This document shows positions 1 through 5,958 of a DNA stretch of 6,020 bases, piece after piece (the first letter of the stretch is position 1; each line of letters opens with the position of its first letter). This DNA comes from CAYXDO01 sp964463485 (GTDB taxonomy: Bacteria > Myxococcota > Kuafuiibacteriia > Kuafuiibacteriales > Kuafuiibacteriaceae). The stretch lies in the NCBI GenBank assembly GCA_964463485.1, contig CAYXDO010000287.1, positions 1 to 6,020 of the forward strand, written 5' to 3'. A model generated the notes under the pieces. That model saw only the letters and a program-made list of their open reading frames with translations. It had not been told where the DNA came from and searched no databases. Position numbers and translations under genes: made by a program.

Positions 1-80
1 TCTGACGCTGACGCTGACGATCTGACGCTGACGCTGACGCAGACTATCTGACGCAGACTATCTGACGCTGACGATCTGAC
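1..80 (-). repeat. Short-period tandem repeat downstream of the RDD-protein gene
   Basis: The stretch is built almost wholly from the hexamer CTGACG in runs of three, three, one and two, separated by AT or by the octamer CAGACTAT, and it decays around position 80. Read on the minus strand, which is the direction of the adjacent gene, it contains two copies of GTCAGATAGTCTGC (minus-strand reading of 36-63) plus several GTCAGC units. It begins about 17 bases beyond the stop codon of the gene ending at 97. Each CAGA-TAG-TCTG unit could form a 4-bp stem with a 3-base loop in RNA. No T tract follows, so a classical intrinsic terminator is not supported. The array runs off the left edge, so its full length is unknown. 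Confidence 0.85.
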
Positions 81-96
81 CTAGGCGATCTGAGAA

Positions 97-3054
97 TCAG
101 GTTCTGACGGTCGAGGTCCGAGTGAAGACGTCGTGGAGCGCTCGGCTCTCGAGGTCGACGAGGATCCAGAACCATCCGAGGCCCAGGATCGCGAAGCTCG
201 CGATGCTGAGGAGGGCTCGCGCGAGGGCTCGTGGGAAGGACGGCCGTGCTCCGCTCGTGCGCTCGATGACGCGCAAGCCGGAGACGAACAGGCCGGGCGT
301 GGCGCCGAGGGCGCCCACGCAGACGGTCGACGCCAAGACGCAGGCGGTGCCGAGGGCGGCCAGCACTAGGAACAACTTGCCGTCGTAGAAGGAGGCCGTG
401 ATCGCGTCGGGGTCGAGCACGAAGCCGCCCTCGAAGGCCTTGCCGAGCACGCCAGCGAAGGCTGCCGCAGAGAGCAGCGCGACGATGAGGCCGAGGTCGA
501 CGGCGAGGGCGAACGACCGGCGCAGGGTCGTGGCGCCTCGGTGACGCACGTCTGGGGCAGGCTTCTCGACCGCGACGACAACGGGGCTGGGTCTGGCGTC
601 GGCCAGCGGCATCGCGCGAGTTTCATCCATCGGAGGCCCGAGCAAGTCACGCGGAATCACGCGCGAGTCGATGCGGTCGTAGGACTCCGCGCGATCGACG
701 GGATCGGCCTCGCTCTCGACCCGGAACGCGGGGTGGGCGCCGACGTGCGCGAGGGGAGGAACGCTCGAGGGGTCGGGTAGCGGTCGATCGAGCTTCTCTT
801 TTGCGTCGGGCTGAGTGATCGCGCGGATCCCGTCGGATCGCTCGGAACGCTCGGATTCTCCGACTCCGGCGAGCCCCAAGGGAGAGCCGAGGTCGTCGGC
901 GACCATCGAGCCGAAGGCCGTCATGCCGCGGAGGGCGTCGGACACTCCGTCGGATCGAGCTGGCAGCGGTTGAAGCATGCCGCGCGCTTCGACGCCGACT
1001 TCGGGGCGTTCGTCGGGAGCGGGTGCGCGGGCGCGACTCCTCTCCGCCTCGACCTTGGTCTTGGGCGGCGTGTCCGACTTCTTCGCAGGCCATCCCGGCG
1101 AGGCTGGGTCGCGCCGAGTCGGAGGCGACTCGAAACCTGGTTTCGGCTCGTTGCCAGCGAGCTCTCCTTCTTGCGCCATGCGAGTGCTCGCCGCGAAGTC
1201 GCCTTCCTCGTCGTCCTGGTCGTTCGTCGAGCTTGCCGGCGCGCCGCTTACGGGCAGTAGGTCGCGGACGTCGGGCAGAGACAGACTGGAGAGGTCGGGG
1301 ACCTCCGGGAGGTTCACCGGCGCGTTCTGGAGCGCGAGGTGCTCGAACTCTTCGGGGTCCTCGGGCACCGGCGCCGACACGGGATCCAGCACGGACTCGC
1401 CGAGCTCCCATGGGATCGCCATCGTGTGGCTGGCCGAAAGCACCTGCGGCGGGCCCCCGTTCGGTCGATCCGGCGCGCGCTTCGATGCTGGAGCTTCACT
1501 CGGGCGCACCCTTCGCGAGGGCTCCGACGGACGCTCGGGCTCCCGCTGGACACGAGGATCGGTCTTGGATTTGGCGGCCTCTGGCTTCTTGGCCTCTGGA
1601 GCGCGCACCGGAGGGGCTGCGGAGGGAGGCTGCGAAGCCGCAGGCGGAGCGTCTCCGCGCCGCACCGGAGGGGCTGCGGAGGGAGGCTGCGAAGCCGCAG
1701 GCGGAGCGTCTCCGCGCCGCACCGGAGGGGCTGCGGAGGGAGGCTGCGAGGCCGCAGGCGGAGCGTCTCCGCGCCGCACCGGAGGAGCGGCGGAGGGAGG
1801 CTCGGACCGATCGGTCCGAGGCTCGCGCTGATGCGGTTCCGCGCGCCGCGACGCCGCCTGGGTCGACTTCGGGAGCTCCCGGCGCGCCTCGGTTCCGCCG
1901 GTCGGGCGATCTTCTCGCCGAGCCCGCTCCGAGGCTTCTCGATCCTCGCGGACCAGACCCTCGGCCGGCTCGGCCTCCTTGGTTCGACCTTCTTCTCGGG
2001 CGGCGATCTGCCTTCGCGTCTCTTCGAGCCCTCGCTCCGCGGCCAAAGGCGGAGACAACGAGGCGCTCTCGTTCAGCGTCTCCGTCTCCAGCGCGTCTCT
2101 CAGAGGCTGAATCGGCAGGAGCGTTTCGGCGTCGGCGAAGCGCTCCTCCGAGAAAGACGGAGGCGGCCGCGCGCGCACGCCTCCGTCTGGAACGATCGTG
2201 TCGAGCCCGGCGAGGTCGAAGTCGCTCGCGCTCGAAGGAGGAGGGACTTGGCTTCGCGGCGCACTGAAGCCCTTGGCGGGCATGGAGACCGGGCTGGTGG
2301 GTCCGGTCGCGGGAGCCAGCGAGAGGTCCTTGAACAGATCGTCTGGGACCTCTTCGACGAGGGTCGAGGTCGCGCTCGAGCCGCGCAACTTCGTGTCGGC
2401 GCTTTCTCCGCGCTGGGTGATCTCGTGCTCAGGAGAATGCGCCCGGATGGGCACGAGCTCGTCCTCGGTGCGCACCTCGAGCGGAGACAAGTCGGCGATC
2501 TCAGGCCAGTTGGTGATCTCCGCGCCTTTGGCGCGGACGGTCGAGAGCAAGCTGTCGATCGGGACCTGCTCGGTCAGCGTGTCGCCCTCCATGCGACCCT
2601 TCGGCACGGGGACGCGGATCCCTGCGCGGGCGGAGAGCTCGGAGCCCGGCGCGGGCGTTTGCGGCAGCTGAAGCAACTTGGACAGCGCGCCGCCTTGCCG
2701 CTGGCTCCACGGCGACGAGTACTCGGCCTCCATCTTGCCGGCAGGCTTGGGCCCTTTGGCCGTTTCGGCGGGCTGCAGGGTCGCGGCCGGCCGCGTGGGA
2801 GCCGTGGGAGGCTGGGTGGGCTCCTCGGCCTTCTTCCGCGTCGGGACGAGGTTCCGCCGGACCTCGCCGGTGCGTGTCAGACCTACGACCTCGCCGGTCA
2901 CCGGCACGCTGCGTTTGGGTACGGCCGGGCGCGACTTGCGCGCCTTGGGCTCCTCCTCTTCCCAAGGATCCACGCCGCTCGCGAGCGCGGTTCCGCAGCG
3001 CGGGCACGACCTCGCGGCATCGTCGGCCACGAACGCGCACTCAGGACAGATCAT
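97..3054 (-). CDS. Zinc-ribbon / disordered linker / RDD membrane protein
   Basis: This is a 985-residue protein of unknown function. Residues 3-20 form a zinc ribbon, CPEC-x10-CPRC (Cys3, 6, 17, 20). About residues 25-836 are low-complexity and probably disordered, rich in Pro, Ala, Ser, Glu and Arg, with a highly charged Glu/Arg stretch at 340-395 and a 19-residue tandem repeat at 419-484. The last 149 residues match the RDD family: an Arg pair at 845-846, TM1 about 847-870 with Asp853, TM2 about 893-917, the loop GATPGLFVSGLRV (917-929), TM3 about 948-967, then Asp967 and LHD at 973-975. There is no signal peptide, so the zinc ribbon and linker should be cytoplasmic, tethered by the C-terminus. 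The ATG at 3054 is fixed by the ribbon starting at residue 3 and by a GGGTGA ribosome-binding site. It is the second gene after the pseudouridine synthase, 6 bases downstream of its stop. RDD domains have been linked to transport, but this one could be only an anchor. Some myxobacterial motility proteins such as GltJ share the ribbon-plus-linker plan, an architectural analogy only. Confidence 0.88.
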   Translation of the reverse strand: MICPECAFVADDAARSCPRCGTALASGVDPWEEEEPKARKSRPAVPKRSVPVTGEVVGLTRTGEVRRNLVPTRKKAEEPTQPPTAPTRPAATLQPAETAKGPKPAGKMEAEYSSPWSQRQGGALSKLLQLPQTPAPGSELSARAGIRVPVPKGRMEGDTLTEQVPIDSLLSTVRAKGAEITNWPEIADLSPLEVRTEDELVPIRAHSPEHEITQRGESADTKLRGSSATSTLVEEVPDDLFKDLSLAPATGPTSPVSMPAKGFSAPRSQVPPPSSASDFDLAGLDTIVPDGGVRARPPPSFSEERFADAETLLPIQPLRDALETETLNESASLSPPLAAERGLEETRRQIAAREEGRTKEAEPAEGLVREDREASERARREDRPTGGTEARRELPKSTQAASRRAEPHQREPRTDRSEPPSAAPPVRRGDAPPAASQPPSAAPPVRRGDAPPAASQPPSAAPPVRRGDAPPAASQPPSAAPPVRAPEAKKPEAAKSKTDPRVQREPERPSEPSRRVRPSEAPASKRAPDRPNGGPPQVLSASHTMAIPWELGESVLDPVSAPVPEDPEEFEHLALQNAPVNLPEVPDLSSLSLPDVRDLLPVSGAPASSTNDQDDEEGDFAASTRMAQEGELAGNEPKPGFESPPTRRDPASPGWPAKKSDTPPKTKVEAERSRARAPAPDERPEVGVEARGMLQPLPARSDGVSDALRGMTAFGSMVADDLGSPLGLAGVGESERSERSDGIRAITQPDAKEKLDRPLPDPSSVPPLAHVGAHPAFRVESEADPVDRAESYDRIDSRVIPRDLLGPPMDETRAMPLADARPSPVVVAVEKPAPDVRHRGATTLRRSFALAVDLGLIVALLSAAAFAGVLGKAFEGGFVLDPDAITASFYDGKLFLVLAALGTACVLASTVCVGALGATPGLFVSGLRVIERTSGARPSFPRALARALLSIASFAILGLGWFWILVDLESRALHDVFTRTSTVRT
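1603..1800 (-). repeat. 57-bp in-frame tandem repeat (3 full copies plus a partial)
   Basis: Within the linker-coding part of the long minus-strand gene, a 57-bp unit repeats with starts at 1606, 1663 and 1720, and a partial copy begins at 1777. The first two copies on the plus strand are identical. The third differs by one base (GAAGCC to GAGGCC). The fourth diverges after about 12 bases. Each unit encodes the 19-residue peptide PPSAAPPVRRGDAPPAASQ, at residues 419-437, 438-456 and 457-475, with a partial copy at 476-484. The near-identity at DNA level, including silent positions, points to recent expansion by slippage or unequal recombination. Since 57 is divisible by 3, copy-number change would keep the frame. 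Confidence 0.97.
1801..1820. other. Perfect 20-bp palindrome inside the coding region
   Basis: CTCGGACCGATCGGTCCGAG reads identically on both strands. It is centred between 1810 and 1811 and directly adjoins the end of the 57-bp tandem repeat. In the minus-strand gene it encodes the end of Pro412 and residues Arg413 to Glu418 (RTDRSE). It contains two CGGWCCG sites and a central CGATCG. It could be an operator-like site, a hairpin-prone sequence that helped the neighbouring repeat expand, or an accident of GC-rich codons. The palindrome is certain; a function is not. Confidence 0.9.
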
Positions 3055-3060
3055 GCGGTT

Positions 3061-3066
3061 TCACCC
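3061..3066 (-). promoter_or_regulatory. Ribosome-binding site overlapping the upstream stop codon
   Basis: On the minus strand GGGTGA lies 6 bases before the ATG at 3054, and its final TGA is the stop codon of the pseudouridine synthase gene. A ribosome ending the first gene would sit on the binding site of the second, so translational coupling is likely. This supports the 3054 start for the zinc-ribbon protein. Confidence 0.6.
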
Positions 3067-3810
3067 GAGATTACGCGAGATCGCGTCAGGCGTCGACGAA
3101 AGCGCCGCGGATGCTCGCAAAAGTGAATCGATCCACGAGGGGAGCGAGGTCACCCGAACTCGGCGCAAGGTGCGAGGATGTTGGATCGCCAGCGAGGCGG
3201 CATGCAACAGCATCGCCTTCTTGGAGAAGCCAAAGGGAGCGGACGCCTTCGCGAAGTCTTTGTTGGCTCTGAAGTCACCGTGTTGATCGTCGAACGCGAT
3301 CGGGTGGCCTGCGCCGGCGAGGTGTTGGCGGATCTGATGCGTGCGCCCCGTGATCGGCTCGGCCACGACGAGCATGGCTTTGGGCGAGATTCGGTCGAGC
3401 TCTGCGATGGGCGTGATTCGGGTCTCCGCCGCACGGAGCTCACCCTTGTGCTCGACGCGCTCGGTGAGCGTCGAGACACCTACCTCGCCGAACACGACGG
3501 CCAGGTAACGCTTCTCGGCGTCCTCCCAGCGCGCCTGCACTTCCCGAGCTGCTTCGGCGTCCTTCGCGAGCGCGACGATGCCGCTGGTTCCCCGGTCGAG
3601 CCTGTTGAGGAGATGAAGCTCGACTGGCAGGCCGTAGGCTTTGGCGAGCACCTCCAAGAGCGTGGCCTTCGGGTTGTTCGCCCCTCCGTGCACGGCGATC
3701 GATCCGGGCTTGTCCACGATGAGGAGGAAATCGTCCTCGAAGAGGACCCGAACGCGGGACAGTCGAGCGGCGTCGATCCGCGCTGCCGACCCTCCGGCCT
3801 CGCCTCGCAC
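3061..3810 (-). CDS. RluA/RluC-family 23S rRNA pseudouridine synthase, no S4 domain
   Basis: The 249-residue protein isomerises uridine to pseudouridine in RNA, most likely large-subunit rRNA. It carries the RluA-family signatures in order: VDKPGSIAVHGG (32-43), the catalytic motif LNRLDRGTSG with Asp72 (68-77), GRTHQIRQHL (155-164), HPIAFDDQHGD (169-179) and LLHAASLAIQHP (201-212). From memory, the AVHGG and HPIAFDD-x-x-GD segments resemble E. coli RluC more than other members. It is shorter than RluC, which has an N-terminal S4 RNA-binding domain; here only about 20 residues precede the catalytic core. The usual HRLD is NRLD (Asn69); the catalytic Asp and following Arg are kept, so activity is expected. 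The start is a GTG at 3810 without a strong ribosome-binding site, and no better in-frame ATG, GTG or TTG lies ahead of the core. It is the first gene of a two-gene unit and diverges from the ATPase pair. The family call is secure; the exact target uridine is not. Confidence 0.93.
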   Translation of the reverse strand: MRGEAGGSAARIDAARLSRVRVLFEDDFLLIVDKPGSIAVHGGANNPKATLLEVLAKAYGLPVELHLLNRLDRGTSGIVALAKDAEAAREVQARWEDAEKRYLAVVFGEVGVSTLTERVEHKGELRAAETRITPIAELDRISPKAMLVVAEPITGRTHQIRQHLAGAGHPIAFDDQHGDFRANKDFAKASAPFGFSKKAMLLHAASLAIQHPRTLRRVRVTSLPSWIDSLLRASAALSSTPDAISRNLG

Positions 3811-3860
3811 GACGCGCAGTGTGGACCTGCGCCGCGGCTCGTGCCATCGGTGGAACAGCC
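3811..3860. promoter_or_regulatory. Divergent intergenic region between the two operons
   Basis: If the first ATPase begins at TTG 3861, these 50 bases hold the 5' ends of both transcription units. If it begins at GTG 3819, only 8 bases separate the start codons. I see no convincing -10/-35 pair on either strand. The promoters must lie here or inside the 5' coding ends, because no other noncoding space exists. The call rests on gene arrangement alone. Confidence 0.35.
3849..3854 (+). promoter_or_regulatory. Probable ribosome-binding site for the first ATPase
   Basis: GGTGGA lies 6 bases before the TTG at 3861, a usual spacing. It is the best ribosome-binding site near the candidate starts (GTG 3819, TTG 3861, TTG 3906). 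It is the main reason to prefer 3861, although the start is a TTG. Confidence 0.45.
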
Positions 3861-4823
3861 TTGGCGTCGTCGACGCCCAATCCGGCCCCGGCCTCGCCGC
3901 GGCCCTTGTGGGACCGGGAGCTCGTCCTCGTTACGGGCAAGGGCGGCGTGGGCAAGACCACGCTCGCGGCGGCGCTCGCCCGCGTGGCCGCTCGGAAAAG
4001 GCGTCGGGTGCTGCTCGCGGAGGTCGTTCCCGACACCCACAATCCGTCCACCTTGCTCGGGCACTTCGGCTACCCGCGGCTCAAGAACGACGAGCCCGTC
4101 GAGATGGAGCCGGGGCTCTTCGGCGTCCGATTGGCTCCGTCGATCGGCCATCGCGCGTTCCTTCGCGCCGCCCTCCGCATCCGAATCCTGGTCGAGCCGG
4201 CCATGCGATCTTCCGCGCTGACGCGTTTCTTGCTGGCCGCGCCCACTTTTCCGGAGATCGGCGTCCTCTATCAGCTCGTCACGCTCCTCCACGAGGCTCG
4301 GACCGGTCGCTTTCAACACATCATCCTCGACCTCCCGGCCACCGGACACGCGATCGGCCTGGTGTCGCTGCCTCGCACCGTCCTCAAGATCGTCCCGAGC
4401 GGCCTGATCGGCGACGCGATTCGCGAAGGCCTCGCTGCCCTCACCGACCCCGCGCGGTGTTGGGCGGTCATTCCGACGATCCCGGAGCCCATGCCGGTGA
4501 CCGAGGCCAACGACCTCATCACGGCGCTGTACCAGTGCGGCATTCGGATCGGAGGCGCGATCCTCAACCGCCTTCCCTCCACACGCTTCACCGACGAAGA
4601 GCGTCGAGCGCTCGACGCGTTGATCGAACGAGGTGGCCTGCTCGGCACCCGCGAGCTCTCGAAGCTCGACCGAGCCGCCCGCGCCCGCGTCGACTTTCAC
4701 GCGTCGATTCCAACCGGGGTATCGAAGTTGGAGATCCCCGTCTTCGACGCGCGATCGGAGGCTGAAGTCATTCTCGGCGTAGCAGCAGCGCTCGAAGACC
4801 ACGAGAAGGCGGGCCTCCCGTGA
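3861..4823 (+). CDS. Get3/ArsA-like ATPase, first subunit (signature lysine intact)
   Basis: This is a SIMIBI-class P-loop ATPase of the ArsA/Get3 family, 320 residues from TTG 3861 or 334 from GTG 3819. Numbered from 3861, the deviant Walker A GKGGVGKTT is at 26-34 with intermonomer Lys27 and P-loop Lys32. The switch I position carries EVVPDTHNPSTLLG (54-67) instead of the usual DPA motif. Switch II is DLPATGHAIGL (157-167), close to the DTAPTGHTL of ArsA and Get3. LNR at 235-237 is the likely base-contacting segment. There is no CxxC zinc pair and no ArsA-type cysteine triad, which argues against arsenite binding. The N-terminal 20 residues are Pro/Ser/Ala-rich and poorly conserved in type, so the start is uncertain; GGTGGA before 3861 favours the shorter form. 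The stop overlaps the next gene's start by 4 bases, so the two subunits are probably made together. Known relatives move tail-anchored membrane proteins (Get3) or pump metalloids (ArsA); the bacterial adjacent-pair type has less defined roles. Confidence 0.88.
   Translation: MASSTPNPAPASPRPLWDRELVLVTGKGGVGKTTLAAALARVAARKRRRVLLAEVVPDTHNPSTLLGHFGYPRLKNDEPVEMEPGLFGVRLAPSIGHRAFLRAALRIRILVEPAMRSSALTRFLLAAPTFPEIGVLYQLVTLLHEARTGRFQHIILDLPATGHAIGLVSLPRTVLKIVPSGLIGDAIREGLAALTDPARCWAVIPTIPEPMPVTEANDLITALYQCGIRIGGAILNRLPSTRFTDEERRALDALIERGGLLGTRELSKLDRAARARVDFHASIPTGVSKLEIPVFDARSEAEVILGVAAALEDHEKAGLP
4820..4823 (+). promoter_or_regulatory. GTGA start/stop overlap coupling the two ATPase genes
   Basis: The GTG start of the second ATPase (4820-4822) overlaps the TGA stop of the first (4821-4823). 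A GAGAAGG element at 4803-4809 lies 10 bases ahead of the GTG and can serve as ribosome-binding site. The arrangement supports termination-reinitiation and balanced synthesis of two partner proteins. Confidence 0.8.
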
Positions 4824-5944
4824 ACCTCACCGAGCTGATCGAGAAGAAACGCATCATCGTCTGCTGCGGGGCGGGCGGCGTTGGGAAGACGACCACGTCG
4901 GCCGCCTTGGCTCTGTCCGCGGCGCGACGTGGGCGGCGAGCCTTGGTCTTGACCATCGATCCGGCAAAGCGCCTCGCGCAGGCCATGGGCCTACCGCCGA
5001 CGGGGGCCGATCCGGTGAGGGTCGAGGCGCACCGGCTCGCGCGAGCCGGCGTCGAGATCCCGTCGTCCGGGCAGCTTTGGGCTTGGATGTTGGACGCGCA
5101 GGTCGTTTTGGATCGCGTCGTCGAGCGCTTCGCACCGAGCGAAGAGGCGAAGGCGAAGATCCGCGAGACTCGGCTCTTTCACGCGCTGCGAGAAGTGATC
5201 GCTGGCCTGCAGGAGTATACGGCCGCGGAGGCCCTGTTCGATTTCGACAGCCAGGGTCGATTCGACCTGATCGTGCTCGACACGCCGCCTTCCCGAAACG
5301 CGCTCGACTTCCTGGATGCGCCGAGGCGCCTCACCCGCTTTCTCGACGAGCGCACGCTGGCGATCTTCGCGCCCGACGTTCAGGAGAAAGCCACAGCGCT
5401 GGTTCGCGCGGCCGCTCGCATCGTCTCCACGGCGATCGCCAAGGCGTTCACCGAGAGCTTCGCCATCGAGCTCCAACAGTTCCTTGGCGCGTTCGGAACG
5501 TTGTTCGCCAAGATGCGGATCCATGCCGACGGCGTGCGAGAGCTCCTCTCGTCCGACAAGTCCGCCTTCATCGTCGTCACGAGCCCTGAGGCGACCGCGG
5601 TCGAAGAAGCGCTCTATTTTCGTCGTCGCATCGCCGAGCTGGGGCTCACGACCGAGGGCTTCGTGCTCAATCGGAGCTACGCGATCGGCGATCGGCTGCA
5701 ACATCCCTCGCAGTTGCTAGCGACGCCAGACGAGGTGCTCCGCTCGGCGCTCGAGAAGCTCGCGCCCATGGCCGACCTGGAAGCCGTGCGAGCCGAGCAA
5801 GATCGAAAGATCCTCACCAAGCTCGTCGCCGAGGGAGTCAAGGAAGGAGGCCGAGGCGCCGTCGCGCTCCCGTACCTCGATCAGTCCGTCGAAGACCTCG
5901 CCGCCCTCGCGGCCTTGTCCCGGTTCATCTTGACCGCAGTCTGA
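4820..5944 (+). CDS. Get3/ArsA-like ATPase, second subunit (signature lysine replaced by Ala)
   Basis: The 374-residue protein is a P-loop ATPase of the ArsA/Get3 family and the probable heteromer partner of the preceding product. The Walker A is GAGGVGKTT (17-25): P-loop Lys23 is present, but the intermonomer signature lysine position is Ala18. Switch I is TIDPAKRLAQAMGL (45-58). Switch II is DTPPSRNALDFLDAP (154-168), lacking the TGH of the first subunit. VTSPEA (253-258) and LNR (283-285) fit the late nucleotide-contact segments, and the C-terminus has the family-like ALPYLDQSVEDLAAL (349-363). The only cysteines, 15 and 16, are in the beta strand before the P-loop, so no metal site is visible. 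From memory, the switch I and Walker A sequences closely resemble Rv3680 of M. tuberculosis, whose neighbour Rv3679 matches the first gene here in order and type. GTG 4820 is the only sensible start, 11 residues ahead of the first beta strand. ArsA, MinD or ParA roles are less likely. Confidence 0.9.
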   Translation: MNLTELIEKKRIIVCCGAGGVGKTTTSAALALSAARRGRRALVLTIDPAKRLAQAMGLPPTGADPVRVEAHRLARAGVEIPSSGQLWAWMLDAQVVLDRVVERFAPSEEAKAKIRETRLFHALREVIAGLQEYTAAEALFDFDSQGRFDLIVLDTPPSRNALDFLDAPRRLTRFLDERTLAIFAPDVQEKATALVRAAARIVSTAIAKAFTESFAIELQQFLGAFGTLFAKMRIHADGVRELLSSDKSAFIVVTSPEATAVEEALYFRRRIAELGLTTEGFVLNRSYAIGDRLQHPSQLLATPDEVLRSALEKLAPMADLEAVRAEQDRKILTKLVAEGVKEGGRGAVALPYLDQSVEDLAALAALSRFILTAV

Positions 5945-5958
5945 GCCGCGAGATCGGC

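Noticed and set aside
91..107. Possible terminator hairpin around the stop codon of the long gene (TGAGAA/TTCTGA arms)
   Set aside because: Only about five pairs with a mismatch, no T tract, and it overlaps the coding end.
2782..2795. 14-bp palindrome CGCGGCCGGCCGCG
   Set aside because: Made only of G and C in a GC-rich coding region, where such palindromes are expected by chance.
1339..3126. Long plus-strand open frame (595 codons), with others such as 977-1831, opposite the zinc-ribbon/RDD gene
   Set aside because: The products are arginine-rich with no recognisable domain, while the minus-strand frame has a zinc ribbon at its start and an RDD domain at its end. These are antisense shadows typical of high-GC DNA.
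3851..3864. Sigma-54-like promoter (TGGAAC followed by TTGG)
   Set aside because: The spacing is one base short of the -24/-12 consensus and the -24 element is imperfect; the segment is better explained as a ribosome-binding site plus TTG start.
3480..4802. 440-codon minus-strand open frame across the start of the synthase and the first ATPase
   Set aside because: It overlaps two genes with clear family motifs and encodes charged low-complexity sequence without domains.
3861..5944. Arsenic resistance (arsA) operon
   Set aside because: There is no ArsA-type cysteine triad and no arsB, arsD, arsC or arsR gene nearby; the pair fits the Get3-like two-gene type better.
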